Shown here: positions 34,196-43,832 of the stretch, piece by piece
Position numbering within the stretch: the stretch's first letter is position 1
Layout of the letters: every line of letters starts with the position of its first letter
Assembly: GCA_945861665.1 (NCBI GenBank)
Contig: CAMAVS010000005.1
Coordinates: 1-64,000 of the forward strand
Origin: Chitinophaga pinensis
GTDB taxonomy: Bacteria > Bacteroidota > Bacteroidia > UBA4408
Reading direction: 5' to 3'
DNA length: 64,000 nt
Made by a program: the position numbers and the translations under genes
Notes under the pieces: generated by a model
Told to the model about the DNA's origin: nothing
Databases searched by the model: none
The model's input: only the letters and a program-made list of their open reading frames with translations

Positions 34196-35437
34196 ATGGC
34201 AAGTCTGTTAACCGAGAATATTAAAATATCCCTTTCCTCAATTAGAAGCCAGTTACTGCGTACCGTATTAACCGTACTGATAATTGCCATAGGAATTACT
34301 GCATTGGTAGGCATTTTAACTGCCATCGACTCCATAAAACAATCAATCAACAATAATTTCACGAGTATGGGCGCGAATACCTTTACCATTCGTAACCGCG
34401 AAATGAGCATACGTATTGGTAAAAATGGAAAAAGACCGAAAAGATTCAGAAATATTACCTATGATGAGGCAATTGCATTTAAGAACCAATTTCAATTTCC
34501 TTCTTTCACGTCAGTTTCAACAATGGCAAGCGGTGCATCAACGGTTCGTTACCTATCAAAAAAAACAAATCCCAATATACAGGTGTTTGGTGGGGATGAA
34601 AATTATGTGGTAACATCAGGCTACGACCTCCAAAGCGGCAGGGCTTTTTCGATGCAAGAAATTCAGTACAATTCGCATGTAGCCATTATTGGTGACGAAC
34701 TAAAAAACACTTTGTTCGGCTCTTCAATAAACCCATTTAACAAAATTATTTCCATTGGAAGCGGTAAATACAAAGTAATTGGAGTACTTAAACCCAAAGG
34801 CAGCAGTATAGGCTTTGGAGGTGATAAAATTAGCATTGTGCCATTGGGAAATGTAAGGCAGTATTTCGGTAAAGACCAAATGAATTATGTTATCAATGTA
34901 CAGAGCAGAAGTCCGAAACAAATGGACATTGCCACAGGAGAAGCTACAGGTGTATTCAGAAAAATAAGAAAAGTGACAATCGGGGAAGAAACCAATTTTG
35001 AAATAATAAAGAGTGACAGTCTTGCCAACATTTTAATAGATAACATAAAATATGTTACCTGGGCTGCTACCATTATAGGATTTATAACATTAATTGGTGC
35101 AGCCATAGGGCTAATGAACATAATGCTTGTTTCGGTTACTGAACGTACGCGGGAAATCGGTATTCGAAAATCCTTGGGCGCTACGAGAGAAATTATTAAA
35201 AAACAATTTTTAATTGAAGCAATAGTAATTTGTCAAATGGGTGGCTTTTTAGGAATTGTGTTTGGAATAGGAATAGGTAATTTAATATCCCTCCTAATTG
35301 GTTCGGGCTTTATAATACCCTGGATATGGATTATTACCGGAATTATTATTTGTTTGGTAGTTGGATTGGCAGCAGGAATTTATCCTGCCATAAAAGCCAG
35401 TAAATTAGACCCGATTGAAGCATTACGGTTTGAATAA
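34196..35437 (+). CDS. ABC transporter permease, MacB/FtsX type
   Basis: The inner-membrane protein of about 413 residues has the MacB topology: one N-terminal helix (about 20-45), a large periplasmic MacB-PCD domain (ANTFTIRNRE, GYDLQSGRAFSMQEIQYNSH) and three C-terminal helices in an FtsX domain (IGLMNIMLVSVTERTREIGI, ending AIKASKLDPIEALRFE). MacB-type systems use mechanotransmission to move lipoproteins, toxins or drugs, not classic transport. No ATPase gene lies beside it, so the partner is elsewhere. I chose the ATG at 34196 because a -7 element sits 8 bp before it. Confidence 0.9.
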   Translation: MASLLTENIKISLSSIRSQLLRTVLTVLIIAIGITALVGILTAIDSIKQSINNNFTSMGANTFTIRNREMSIRIGKNGKRPKRFRNITYDEAIAFKNQFQFPSFTSVSTMASGASTVRYLSKKTNPNIQVFGGDENYVVTSGYDLQSGRAFSMQEIQYNSHVAIIGDELKNTLFGSSINPFNKIISIGSGKYKVIGVLKPKGSSIGFGGDKISIVPLGNVRQYFGKDQMNYVINVQSRSPKQMDIATGEATGVFRKIRKVTIGEETNFEIIKSDSLANILIDNIKYVTWAATIIGFITLIGAAIGLMNIMLVSVTERTREIGIRKSLGATREIIKKQFLIEAIVICQMGGFLGIVFGIGIGNLISLLIGSGFIIPWIWIITGIIICLVVGLAAGIYPAIKASKLDPIEALRFE

Positions 35438-35456
35438 TTGACATTATATAGACCTT

Positions 35457-36077
35457 ATGAAAAAAACAATTATACTGTTTCTGTTTAGCATATTATACTT
35501 TAGCAATACTGTTAAAGCTCAGTTTATACAAGGATTTGGACTTACGGGAGGACTAACTTACTGCAATCAAAAATTAAAGATTGATAGCACGGGAGATGCT
35601 TTAAAATACAAATACCGATTTGGTGGTAATACCAGTATTTTTGTTGAATACATCAATCATCCTTACGTTCATATGGTAACTGAATTACAATTTAACCAAA
35701 AGGGAGCAAGGGATAAAATAACGAATACACGTTACCGCGTAAATTATTTCTCGTTCAATAATTTTGTAAAACTGCGACAAGAGCTATACGATGTAACGCC
35801 ATATATTCTTGCGGGACCCAGAATAGAATACCATTTTAATTCTGCACCAAGATTGCCTTACAAATTATTCCACTTAACGGCATCCATAGGAACGGGAATA
35901 GAGTTTTTGTATTGGAAAGCCTGGGTTCCTTTTGTGGAAGCACATTGGAATCCTGATGTGATGAAAGCTTACAGAGATGATTTTTATACGCGCAGGCACA
36001 ATGCTTATGAACTTAGAGTAGGAATAAAGTATGTTCCAAGAAAAGCTGCAAATTGTCCGAAAGTTTATGTAAAGTAA
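35457..36077 (+). CDS. Outer-membrane beta-barrel protein
   Basis: The 206-residue exported protein has a signal peptide (1-21, ending VKA) and alternating hydrophobic strands (FGLTGGLTYCNQKL, HMVTELQFNQKG, YILAGPRIEYHF) that fit a small eight-to-ten-strand outer-membrane barrel of the PorT/OmpA-barrel type common in Bacteroidota. The last strand (AYELRVGIKY) is followed by a short tail. It starts 19 bp after the permease gene and is probably co-transcribed. Function is unknown. Confidence 0.75.
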   Translation: MKKTIILFLFSILYFSNTVKAQFIQGFGLTGGLTYCNQKLKIDSTGDALKYKYRFGGNTSIFVEYINHPYVHMVTELQFNQKGARDKITNTRYRVNYFSFNNFVKLRQELYDVTPYILAGPRIEYHFNSAPRLPYKLFHLTASIGTGIEFLYWKAWVPFVEAHWNPDVMKAYRDDFYTRRHNAYELRVGIKYVPRKAANCPKVYVK

Positions 36078-36128
36078 GAGGTGTTGGTAAGATAACAAAG
36101 AGTGAATAACTTAGAAACGAAATCACAC

Positions 36129-37577
36129 TTATATGTCTTGCTGCTTGATTCCTGATTCTTGCTTCTTAGAATGATAAATATCAATGGCTACAATGGCTGC
36201 AATAAATCCCCAAAAAGGAACTGCGGCTTTATCGGTATCCAAAAAATTATTAAGGGAACCGTGTATTACATAAGTTAGTAATCCTAAAAATAGTACTACC
36301 AACAATAATTTCATTTCAGATTTCCCCATTGAATTGTACAAAATAACCACTCGGTAAATAACAATACCAAGTATTAGTATAAATGTTAGCGAGCCCAGTA
36401 TTCCCGACTCACAAAGTGGTCCGATGTACTCGCTATGCGCATTTCCCTTTTCGCCAAAATCGGTACTGATAATTGTTTTCTCATACGATAATTGATAGGG
36501 GGCATATTTAAACTGATAGGTGCCGGGTCCCCAACCAAAAACAGGACGTTCTTTAAACATTTTAAAAGCAGCGTGCCAACGATTTACACGCTCAAGATTT
36601 GAGGCATCGGATGAAATATTTGAAATCGACTGAACGTGTTTAGAAATATCATCGGATGAATCTTGCCTGTTTTTTTCTAATTTCATAACAAGCTGTTCTT
36701 GAAAAGTAAAAAACAATAATACCAATGCGCTAAAAGTAATTGCTAGGGTTCGGAACTTTATTTTCAGTTCCAATACAATGTATACTCCAAATACCATAAA
36801 CAAGCTAAGCCAAGCTGCGCGCGTGTAGGATAAAATAATGGCAAGTGTGTGAATTACAATTAACAGAGATGTGACAAATTTTATGTAAAATGAATAACTG
36901 CTGTTGTAAACAAAACCTATCAATATTGGAAAAAACATAGCGAGTATAGCGGCATACGATGTATGGTCATTGAAAAAAGGATTCATTACCCAATGTGCAG
37001 GTTTATGATCAAAGCCATACATACTATGATGAATAATGGTATAAATAGCAACTCCTGTAAGGGGAATAATGTATATCCAAATAAATCGCTTTATGTTTCC
37101 GTAATTTTCAAACAACTGACTTCCTACAAAATAAAAAGTGATGATGAACCATAATTTAACAAGCAAGTATTTAAAAGAAACCATTGGCATAATACTAGTA
37201 AAACACGTAATAAAAATCCAACATAAATGAGCAATAATAGCAATGGTAACAGGATGGTACAATAATTTTTTATCAACGGGGTTTTTCTCGAAAAACAATT
37301 TCATAAAAAACATCACCATCACTCCAAATATAAAAGGCTCTGTGGGAAGACTCACGCCAATATTAAAATCCTGGTGCTTTATAATTATGGAAAGTGGTGT
37401 AGTAAAAACAATAAACCACATTAGCTTATCGAGCGAAAAAAAGTAAAACAGTACTAGCAATAAAGCAAAGGGAAGCAATACAAACCAGAATACTTCAAAA
37501 TATAAAAAGGCAGCATTGGCGATAATAAATATTGCAGCCAATGCATATACCCATTTTAATTTTTGGCTTTGTAGCAT
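36129..37577 (-). CDS. O-antigen ligase-family membrane protein
   Basis: The 482-residue protein has about eleven hydrophobic helices and the PF04932 (Wzy_C) loop around residues 345-395, with RPVFGWGPGTYQF and EKGNAHSEYIGPLCESG; the conserved His in the HSEY segment is typical of O-antigen ligases and polymerases. It would ligate or polymerise surface polysaccharide at the periplasmic face. It is the last gene of a minus-strand run with the Wzz-like and flippase-like genes, which supports a role in polysaccharide or LPS. Confidence 0.85.
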   Translation of the reverse strand: MLQSQKLKWVYALAAIFIIANAAFLYFEVFWFVLLPFALLLVLFYFFSLDKLMWFIVFTTPLSIIIKHQDFNIGVSLPTEPFIFGVMVMFFMKLFFEKNPVDKKLLYHPVTIAIIAHLCWIFITCFTSIMPMVSFKYLLVKLWFIITFYFVGSQLFENYGNIKRFIWIYIIPLTGVAIYTIIHHSMYGFDHKPAHWVMNPFFNDHTSYAAILAMFFPILIGFVYNSSYSFYIKFVTSLLIVIHTLAIILSYTRAAWLSLFMVFGVYIVLELKIKFRTLAITFSALVLLFFTFQEQLVMKLEKNRQDSSDDISKHVQSISNISSDASNLERVNRWHAAFKMFKERPVFGWGPGTYQFKYAPYQLSYEKTIISTDFGEKGNAHSEYIGPLCESGILGSLTFILILGIVIYRVVILYNSMGKSEMKLLLVVLFLGLLTYVIHGSLNNFLDTDKAAVPFWGFIAAIVAIDIYHSKKQESGIKQQDI

Positions 37578-37595
37578 TGCTTATGTGAGTAAAAA

Positions 37596-38615
37596 CTATT
37601 TTACCTGTTGTAGCCTTTTAAAGTTCTCCATAATGATAATGGACAAAACAGCAAACAAGACAGAAGCCATTGTTGACACTACAACAATTAGCCAACGGAT
37701 AGGGTATGATTTTTTTTCAGCCTTGTATGCATTGTTTACAATAAATTTACTTGGCAAAGATTGCTCAGCATCTACACGCGCCTCTTCGTATTTCGTTTTG
37801 AGTATGGTATATTGTTTTAACTGATTTTCTAATTCCTCACGCAATGAAACATAAGAACCACCGTATTGAGAAAGCACTTGCATTTTCTCCTCTAATTGCT
37901 TGGCTCCTTTTTCGTTCCCTTTAGCTAATGCCATTGCATACTGTTCGTTAAATGCTGCCGATTGTGTTTCATAGTCATTAATGCCCAATTGACGCAATAC
38001 TTTCAATGAATCATTCAACGCCTTTATCTCTGCTTTCATACTAAAAAAAGATCTTTCAACAATTCTTAAACCATCCACTGCACGTGCGTGCGTCATAATG
38101 GTTTTTGTAGAGTCTAACAATGCTGCAATATCATTGGCAATGTCTGCTGCCATTTGAGGATCTTTATCCATTACCGTAATTTTTACCGATAAGAATTCAG
38201 TACGTTCAAAACTAATGTTGCTATCGTACTCCTTAAATAAATTGGTGTATTTGTATTTATCACCGTCATCAATTTTGTAATGGTGTACCAAATCAAATTT
38301 CTGACATACACGTGAACGGATGTTATCGGAATTTAATATTTGAAGCAATTGTTCGGACTCCTCTTCCTCACCAAAACTAAGAATATCCTCGTGCCCAACA
38401 GCATTGTCGTTTAACAAAGCTTTGGAAATAGAGTTGGTTTGTGTAGGAAACATGATTACCGTTGATTTAAACTTTGGGGTAATGGTGTAGGAAACAATAG
38501 CCGATATTGCTGCCGCTGATGCTGCAATAACTAGCAACACTTTTCTCCATTTATAAATAAAGGCAACAAGATTAGTTGAATCGAAATCTGAATTGTTATT
38601 TAACGGTGTATTCAT
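37596..38615 (-). CDS. Wzz-like polysaccharide chain-length regulator
   Basis: The 339-residue protein has a membrane helix at each end (about 28-48 and 311-330) and a long periplasmic coiled-coil region between (SFFSMKAEIKALNDSLKVLR, LREELENQLKQYTILKTKYE), with a PxxP-like segment near the second helix (KKSYPIRWLIVVVST). This is the architecture of Wzz/PCP chain-length determinants. No cytoplasmic tyrosine kinase domain follows. It lies 18 bp before the O-antigen ligase gene in the same operon. Confidence 0.87.
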   Translation of the reverse strand: MNTPLNNNSDFDSTNLVAFIYKWRKVLLVIAASAAAISAIVSYTITPKFKSTVIMFPTQTNSISKALLNDNAVGHEDILSFGEEEESEQLLQILNSDNIRSRVCQKFDLVHHYKIDDGDKYKYTNLFKEYDSNISFERTEFLSVKITVMDKDPQMAADIANDIAALLDSTKTIMTHARAVDGLRIVERSFFSMKAEIKALNDSLKVLRQLGINDYETQSAAFNEQYAMALAKGNEKGAKQLEEKMQVLSQYGGSYVSLREELENQLKQYTILKTKYEEARVDAEQSLPSKFIVNNAYKAEKKSYPIRWLIVVVSTMASVLFAVLSIIIMENFKRLQQVK

Positions 38616-38650
38616 ATTTGTTATTTTAAGGGTACAAAATTAAGAATTTA

Positions 38651-40099
38651 TTATGTATCATTTTTTATTACGTTGTATAATGCTTTTAAATTTATTAGCC
38701 GTATTGTGAACGCAAAAAGTGTACTCATTATTGCCATGATTAAAAATTTTATAATCCAATTATTTACAGGCACTTTTAAGGACACATAATTAAATAAAAT
38801 CACACCCATAATAAATACAAAAAGGGTAATTAAAAAACGATAATTCATCTTAAATTTAAATACCTTTTGACAAAGGTATACCTGAAATAATGCAGTAATA
38901 AATTGTGTAATTAAACTTGAAAGTGCTGAACCATAAGCCTTATAGAGCGGTATTAAAAATATGTTTAACACAATATTGAGTACCATTCCAATACTTGCCA
39001 TAATGTTTAGTTGCATTAAATTACCATTAGCAGTAAGCAGTGTCCCAAAAACATAGGTGATTGATATTGCTATAAAACAGGACATAAGTACACCAAAAAC
39101 TTTTGCCGATTCATCAATGTGGTTGGTATTCAATAATTCCATTATATAATTGCTGTAAAAAAAAGAGCCAACGGCTACTATTATCGACCCAAAAGCTAAA
39201 ATCGAATAGGAAAGTTTAACAAGCTTGTCTACATTGTGTTTTAATTTTATCATTCTTGAAAACATTGGAAGCAATAAACCTGCAAATAAAAATGCAATCA
39301 TATTGACAGAATCAAGCAACCTGTATGCCGAAACATAAATGGAAGTTTGCGCCTTTCCATCGGGCAGCATTCGTTCCAACATCACTGTGTCTATTCTGTT
39401 ATAGAAGGTCATAAGCAACACGAGTACAGCATACGGATAACTCTTTTTTAATACTACCAACAAAAATGTTTTGTTCCAATAAAGTCTTTTAAGTCTCGCT
39501 TTTTTAATAACGATGACAAACGTGATGCAGATGGTTGCTAAATAGGCTGCTGTTTGAGCATACACATACCACCAAATTTCGAAGGGCTGTCCTGTACTTT
39601 CTCTTCCCCACAATAAAAAGGCACATATTCCAATCATTAATGTACGGTCGAGAACAGAAATAATACTATCTGTTTTAAACAAATGTAAGCCTGCAATGTT
39701 TGAGCGTAGGTATAAAATAAAAGAAAGTAAAAACTGATTAAACCCCAATACCATAAGCATCAATAACTCATCCGAGGTGTAACCAATAATAAAACCTGCC
39801 GTTATGGTAATAATAAAATAAACGGCACCCAAGGCTGCGCGCAATAAAACAATGCTCGACAAATGCTTGTTGAGTAGGTTATTATTCTGAGCAATATTTT
39901 TGTTATTGAAATTGGTAATACCAAAATCCAATAATATGTTGAGCAACAATGAAAAACTGAAGATGGCGGAGTAGATACCGAAACTTTGTGGGCTAACCGC
40001 ATTTTGCACCGATCTGTCAATACCTAATATCCAAAACGGCTTAATCAATAAATTAAGCAGCAATAGTAGGGCTAAATTGGTTATAAACTTGCGTTGCAT
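38651..40099 (-). CDS. Polysaccharide flippase (Wzx/MATE-like)
   Basis: The protein of about 482 residues has around 12-14 transmembrane helices and the MVF/Wzx-type layout (FGIYSAIFSFSLLLNILLDF near the N-terminus, LLLPMFSRMIKLKHNVDKLV in the middle, AYGSALSSLITQFITALFQV later). It would flip lipid-linked oligosaccharide across the inner membrane. I start at ATG 40099 (MQRKFITNLALL) because the longer TTG frame adds a non-conserved tail. It lies 59 bp after mfd and heads the three polysaccharide genes; no glycosyltransferase is present here. Confidence 0.85.
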   Translation of the reverse strand: MQRKFITNLALLLLLNLLIKPFWILGIDRSVQNAVSPQSFGIYSAIFSFSLLLNILLDFGITNFNNKNIAQNNNLLNKHLSSIVLLRAALGAVYFIITITAGFIIGYTSDELLMLMVLGFNQFLLSFILYLRSNIAGLHLFKTDSIISVLDRTLMIGICAFLLWGRESTGQPFEIWWYVYAQTAAYLATICITFVIVIKKARLKRLYWNKTFLLVVLKKSYPYAVLVLLMTFYNRIDTVMLERMLPDGKAQTSIYVSAYRLLDSVNMIAFLFAGLLLPMFSRMIKLKHNVDKLVKLSYSILAFGSIIVAVGSFFYSNYIMELLNTNHIDESAKVFGVLMSCFIAISITYVFGTLLTANGNLMQLNIMASIGMVLNIVLNIFLIPLYKAYGSALSSLITQFITALFQVYLCQKVFKFKMNYRFLITLFVFIMGVILFNYVSLKVPVNNWIIKFLIMAIMSTLFAFTIRLINLKALYNVIKNDT

Positions 40100-40158
40100 T
40101 GTGTAAAATAGGGCATAAAAATAAGAAAATTGCTGTAAGTTGAGTTGCAATCGGTCGA

Positions 40159-43100
40159 TTAATGAGGATAAAGCACAAGTAACTTTGTAAGTTGTTTAAA
40201 GGCATCACGAATGTTTCGTACATTTTCAAAGGAAAGCATTAACTTACCCTTTACCTCTTTCATTTTACACACATTCTGATTTTGCTGCACAAAACGCAAC
40301 AAGTTCGTAAATGTATCGGATTGATAGTAAGGTGAATTAGAGTTTGAGATAAAATGGCCTACTAAACGTTGATTTTTTAGAATAATTTTTTCAAAGCCCA
40401 ACTGTTTTGCTAACCACCTCAATCGGATAGCATTGATAAGCTCCAACACCGATACCGGAATTGGACCAAAGCGATCAATCAGTCCGTTCTCGAACTTCAT
40501 TAAGACTTCTTCCTTTTCAATATCGTCCAACTCCTTGTACAAACTCATTCTCTCCGCAATGTTCTGTACGTAATCCGTTGGAATTAATATTTCTAAGTCG
40601 GTATCCATTTGGCAATCTCTCACATACATTGAGCCGATTTGACTTTTTCTTATGTCAACAGACTGCTGCTCATTTTCTGCAAAAACATCTTTAAAATCAG
40701 ACTCCTTTAGTTCTTGAATGGCCTCGTCCAATATTTTCATATACATTTCAAAACCAATTTCACTAATAAAACCACTTTGCTCTGCACCCAATAAATTACC
40801 TGCACCGCGTATGTCTAAATCGCGCATAGCAATATTAAATCCGCTTCCCAATTCCGAAAATTCTTCAATGGCTTTCAAGCGTTTTCTCGCCTCTACTGTA
40901 AGCGTTGAGGCAGGAGGAGTTAATAAATAACAAAATGCTTTTTTATTGGAACGCCCTACCCTACCTCTCATTTGGTGCAAATCACTCAAGCCAAACATAT
41001 GTGCTTGGTTGATAAAAATTGTGTTTGCATTTGGAATATCCAATCCCGATTCGATGATTGTTGTTGCCACCAAAACATCGTACTCTTCATTTATAAAACT
41101 AAGCATTACCTCTTCGAGTTTGTCACCTGGCATTTGCCCGTGACCAACCAAAACACGAGCATCAGGGCATAATCGTTGAATCATTCCGGCAACATCTATA
41201 ATATTGGATACACGGTTATGAATAAAAAACACTTGTCCTCCACGCGATATCTCAAAAGAAACAGCATCTCGGATTAGCTCTTCATTGAAACTGGCAAGTT
41301 CAGTTTGAACAGGATAGCGATTGGGTGGCGGTGTGGTTATTACCGACAAATCACGGGCTCCCATCATAGAAAATTGTAGGGTACGAGGAATTGGTGTTGC
41401 TGTTAAGGTAAGCGTATCTACATTTGTTTTAAAGGCTTTTAGCTTTTCCTTTACGCCTACTCCAAACTTTTGTTCCTCATCAATAATGAGCAAACCCAGG
41501 TCTTTAAATTTAACATCCTTCCCTACAATACGGTGTGTACCAATCAATATATCTACTTTTCCTTCGCTTAATTTTTCGAGTGTTTCCTTTTGTTGTTTCG
41601 CTGTTTTAAATCGGTTTATATAATCAACAGTACAAGGAAAATCCTTTAAGCGTTCGCTAAATGTTTTATAATGTTGCAATGCAAGAATGGTAGTGGGTAC
41701 CAATATTGCAACCTGCTTATTATCGGCTACTGCTTTAAAAGCAGCACGTATAGCAATTTCTGTTTTTCCGAAACCAACATCACCACAAATAAGTCTGTCC
41801 ATAGGATATATATTTTCCATATCCTTCTTAACAGCTGCCGTAGATTTTTCCTGATCGGGAGTATCTTCATAAATGAATGATGCTTCCAATTCTGTTTGCA
41901 TGTAGGTATCGGGCAAAAACTGAAACCCCTTCTGCGACCTTCTTTTTGCATACAACTGAATTAAATCAAAAGCAATTTCCTTGACTTTTGTTTTTGTTTT
42001 TTGCTTTAAATTTTGCCAAGTATTTGTTCCCAGTTTATTTATTTTCGGCTCTTTCCCTTCTTGTCCGGAATACTTTGCAATACGATGCAGTGAGTGAATA
42101 CTCACATATAAAATATCGTTGTCTTTATAAATTAATCGAATAGCTTCTTGCTGTTTCCCATTCACATCTATTTTTTCAAGCCCGGCAAAACGCCCCAAAC
42201 CGTGGTCAATGTGGGTTACAAAATCACCGGGATTCAAACCTTGTAACTCTCTTATGGTAAGCGCTTCTTTGGATTTACTGAATCCTGTTTTTAATTTATA
42301 GCGGTGATAGCGATTAAAAATTTGATGGTCGGTGTAACAAGCAATTTTAAGATTATTATCAATAAAACCTTCGTGAAACGAAAGCATCACGGGTGTCACC
42401 TCTTCCACCGAAAGATGTTCATCACCTTCAATTTTTACATCTTCAATGATGGCATAAAAACGCTCCACCTGCTTGGCTGTATCGGCAAATAAAAGATTCT
42501 TGTATTTTCTTTTGGAATTATTTTTTAAGTCATGAAGAAGTAGCTGAAAATTTTTATTGAAACTAGGTTGCGGTGAAAAATTGAAATTAATTTCAACTGC
42601 ATTTTTAAAATAGCTGCCCAAGCTGAATTCAATAACCGTATGATTGGATAGCTGATGGACTGTTTCTTGCTCATCTAAATAAAGTTCTTCGGGTTTTAAT
42701 TGCTCAATAATAGAATGGTGTTGTGCATATAATTTCTGTGCCTCAATAAACTCCTTGTCTGTTTTCCCTAATAGCAAGGCAGTATTGTGTAACCAAAAGA
42801 TGGTGTTGGAAGGCATATACTCAAAAAACGATTCACGCTTTTCCACCAACAATCGATCCTGCACATTGGGAATAATGTTTATACGTAAGTGTTTCGCAAC
42901 CGATAATTGAGATGTAGTATCGAATGAACGTATAGAATCTACTTCATCGCCAAACATTTCCACACGATACGGATAATCGTTGGAGAATGAAAATATATCT
43001 ACTATACCCCCTCTTACGGCATACTGACCAGGTTCATACACAAAATCGACACGCTCGAATTTATACTCAAACAACAAATCGGTAATGAAATCGATGTTTA

Positions 43101-43554
43101 CTTTTTCGCCTTGTGATAAGGTTAGTGTATTCTCAGTAAGTAATTTTTTAGTAGTAACCTTTTCTATGATGGCTTCGGTATAGCTCACAACTACAATGGG
43201 AGCAGAAGAAGTATTCATTTTATTGAGCACTTCGGCACGCAACAAAACATTGGCATTATCGACCTCCTCTACATCGTATTTCTTTTTGTAGGATTGTGGC
43301 AGAAAAAAAACTTGTTTCTCTTCCAGTAAATTTTGTAAATCGTTGTAAAAATAAATTGCTTGCTCCTTGTCGTCCAGCAAAATTAATTGCGACTGCTGTG
43401 TATGCAGGTGCACGGCAGTCACAAAAAAAGAAGGAGAAGAACCAATGAGTCCGCTTAGCTTAATAGAAGTTTGATTTGTTGCGCGAATTGCATTAACAAG
43501 TACAGCAGTTTTAGGATGTTCGGCATAGGCCGAAAACAGTTCTTTTATGGTCAT
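40159..43554 (-). CDS. mfd: Transcription-repair coupling factor Mfd
   Basis: The 1131-residue ATP-dependent translocase removes stalled RNA polymerase and recruits UvrA. It has the N-terminal UvrB-homology module, the RNA-polymerase-interacting domain (LNPGDFVTHIDHGLGRFAGL, about 440-460), the helicase motor with Walker A GDVGFGKTEIAIR (about 590-602) and DEEQ box (LLIIDEEQKFG), motif VI QMRGRVGRSNKKAFCY, and a C-terminal TRCF domain. Length is typical. It follows an 88-codon gene by 9 bp. Confidence 0.96.
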   Translation of the reverse strand: MTIKELFSAYAEHPKTAVLVNAIRATNQTSIKLSGLIGSSPSFFVTAVHLHTQQSQLILLDDKEQAIYFYNDLQNLLEEKQVFFLPQSYKKKYDVEEVDNANVLLRAEVLNKMNTSSAPIVVVSYTEAIIEKVTTKKLLTENTLTLSQGEKVNIDFITDLLFEYKFERVDFVYEPGQYAVRGGIVDIFSFSNDYPYRVEMFGDEVDSIRSFDTTSQLSVAKHLRINIIPNVQDRLLVEKRESFFEYMPSNTIFWLHNTALLLGKTDKEFIEAQKLYAQHHSIIEQLKPEELYLDEQETVHQLSNHTVIEFSLGSYFKNAVEINFNFSPQPSFNKNFQLLLHDLKNNSKRKYKNLLFADTAKQVERFYAIIEDVKIEGDEHLSVEEVTPVMLSFHEGFIDNNLKIACYTDHQIFNRYHRYKLKTGFSKSKEALTIRELQGLNPGDFVTHIDHGLGRFAGLEKIDVNGKQQEAIRLIYKDNDILYVSIHSLHRIAKYSGQEGKEPKINKLGTNTWQNLKQKTKTKVKEIAFDLIQLYAKRRSQKGFQFLPDTYMQTELEASFIYEDTPDQEKSTAAVKKDMENIYPMDRLICGDVGFGKTEIAIRAAFKAVADNKQVAILVPTTILALQHYKTFSERLKDFPCTVDYINRFKTAKQQKETLEKLSEGKVDILIGTHRIVGKDVKFKDLGLLIIDEEQKFGVGVKEKLKAFKTNVDTLTLTATPIPRTLQFSMMGARDLSVITTPPPNRYPVQTELASFNEELIRDAVSFEISRGGQVFFIHNRVSNIIDVAGMIQRLCPDARVLVGHGQMPGDKLEEVMLSFINEEYDVLVATTIIESGLDIPNANTIFINQAHMFGLSDLHQMRGRVGRSNKKAFCYLLTPPASTLTVEARKRLKAIEEFSELGSGFNIAMRDLDIRGAGNLLGAEQSGFISEIGFEMYMKILDEAIQELKESDFKDVFAENEQQSVDIRKSQIGSMYVRDCQMDTDLEILIPTDYVQNIAERMSLYKELDDIEKEEVLMKFENGLIDRFGPIPVSVLELINAIRLRWLAKQLGFEKIILKNQRLVGHFISNSNSPYYQSDTFTNLLRFVQQNQNVCKMKEVKGKLMLSFENVRNIRDAFKQLTKLLVLYPH

Positions 43555-43563
43555 AACAACATA

Positions 43564-43830
43564 TCAAAAACGCTGTAAACTATTTTCACAGCGTTCTTTT
43601 GCATCATTGTATTCTTGTTCCGTAATAACAACCCAACGGCTTTCTTCATTTAACAACATATCGTTAATGAAATTTCGGTCGGGTAAAATTTTCGCAGCAA
43701 AGGTAGTATAAGAATACTTACTGACAACAATATTAAGCTCTTCGAAAAGAACAAGAGAACTTATTTTAAAATAAGTACGGTTATGCGCGTACTTTCGATA
43801 CTGCGGGAAGGACCCTTGAAAAAATGACAT
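43564..43830 (-). CDS. Small hypothetical protein between the response regulator and mfd
   Basis: The 88-residue cytoplasmic protein is aromatic and basic at the start (MSFFQGSFPQYRKYAHNRTY) and has a polar C-terminus (EQEYNDAKERCENSLQRF). It lies 2 bp from the response regulator gene and 9 bp from mfd in the same direction, so it is almost certainly translated from the same transcript. I do not recognise a family and assign no function. Confidence 0.7.
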   Translation of the reverse strand: MSFFQGSFPQYRKYAHNRTYFKISSLVLFEELNIVVSKYSYTTFAAKILPDRNFINDMLLNEESRWVVITEQEYNDAKERCENSLQRF

Positions 43831-43832
43831 CT

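Noticed and set aside
40100-40150. TTG start upstream of the flippase ATG
   Set aside because: It adds 17 residues before the hydrophobic start without support; the ATG at 40099 gives a normal N-terminus.
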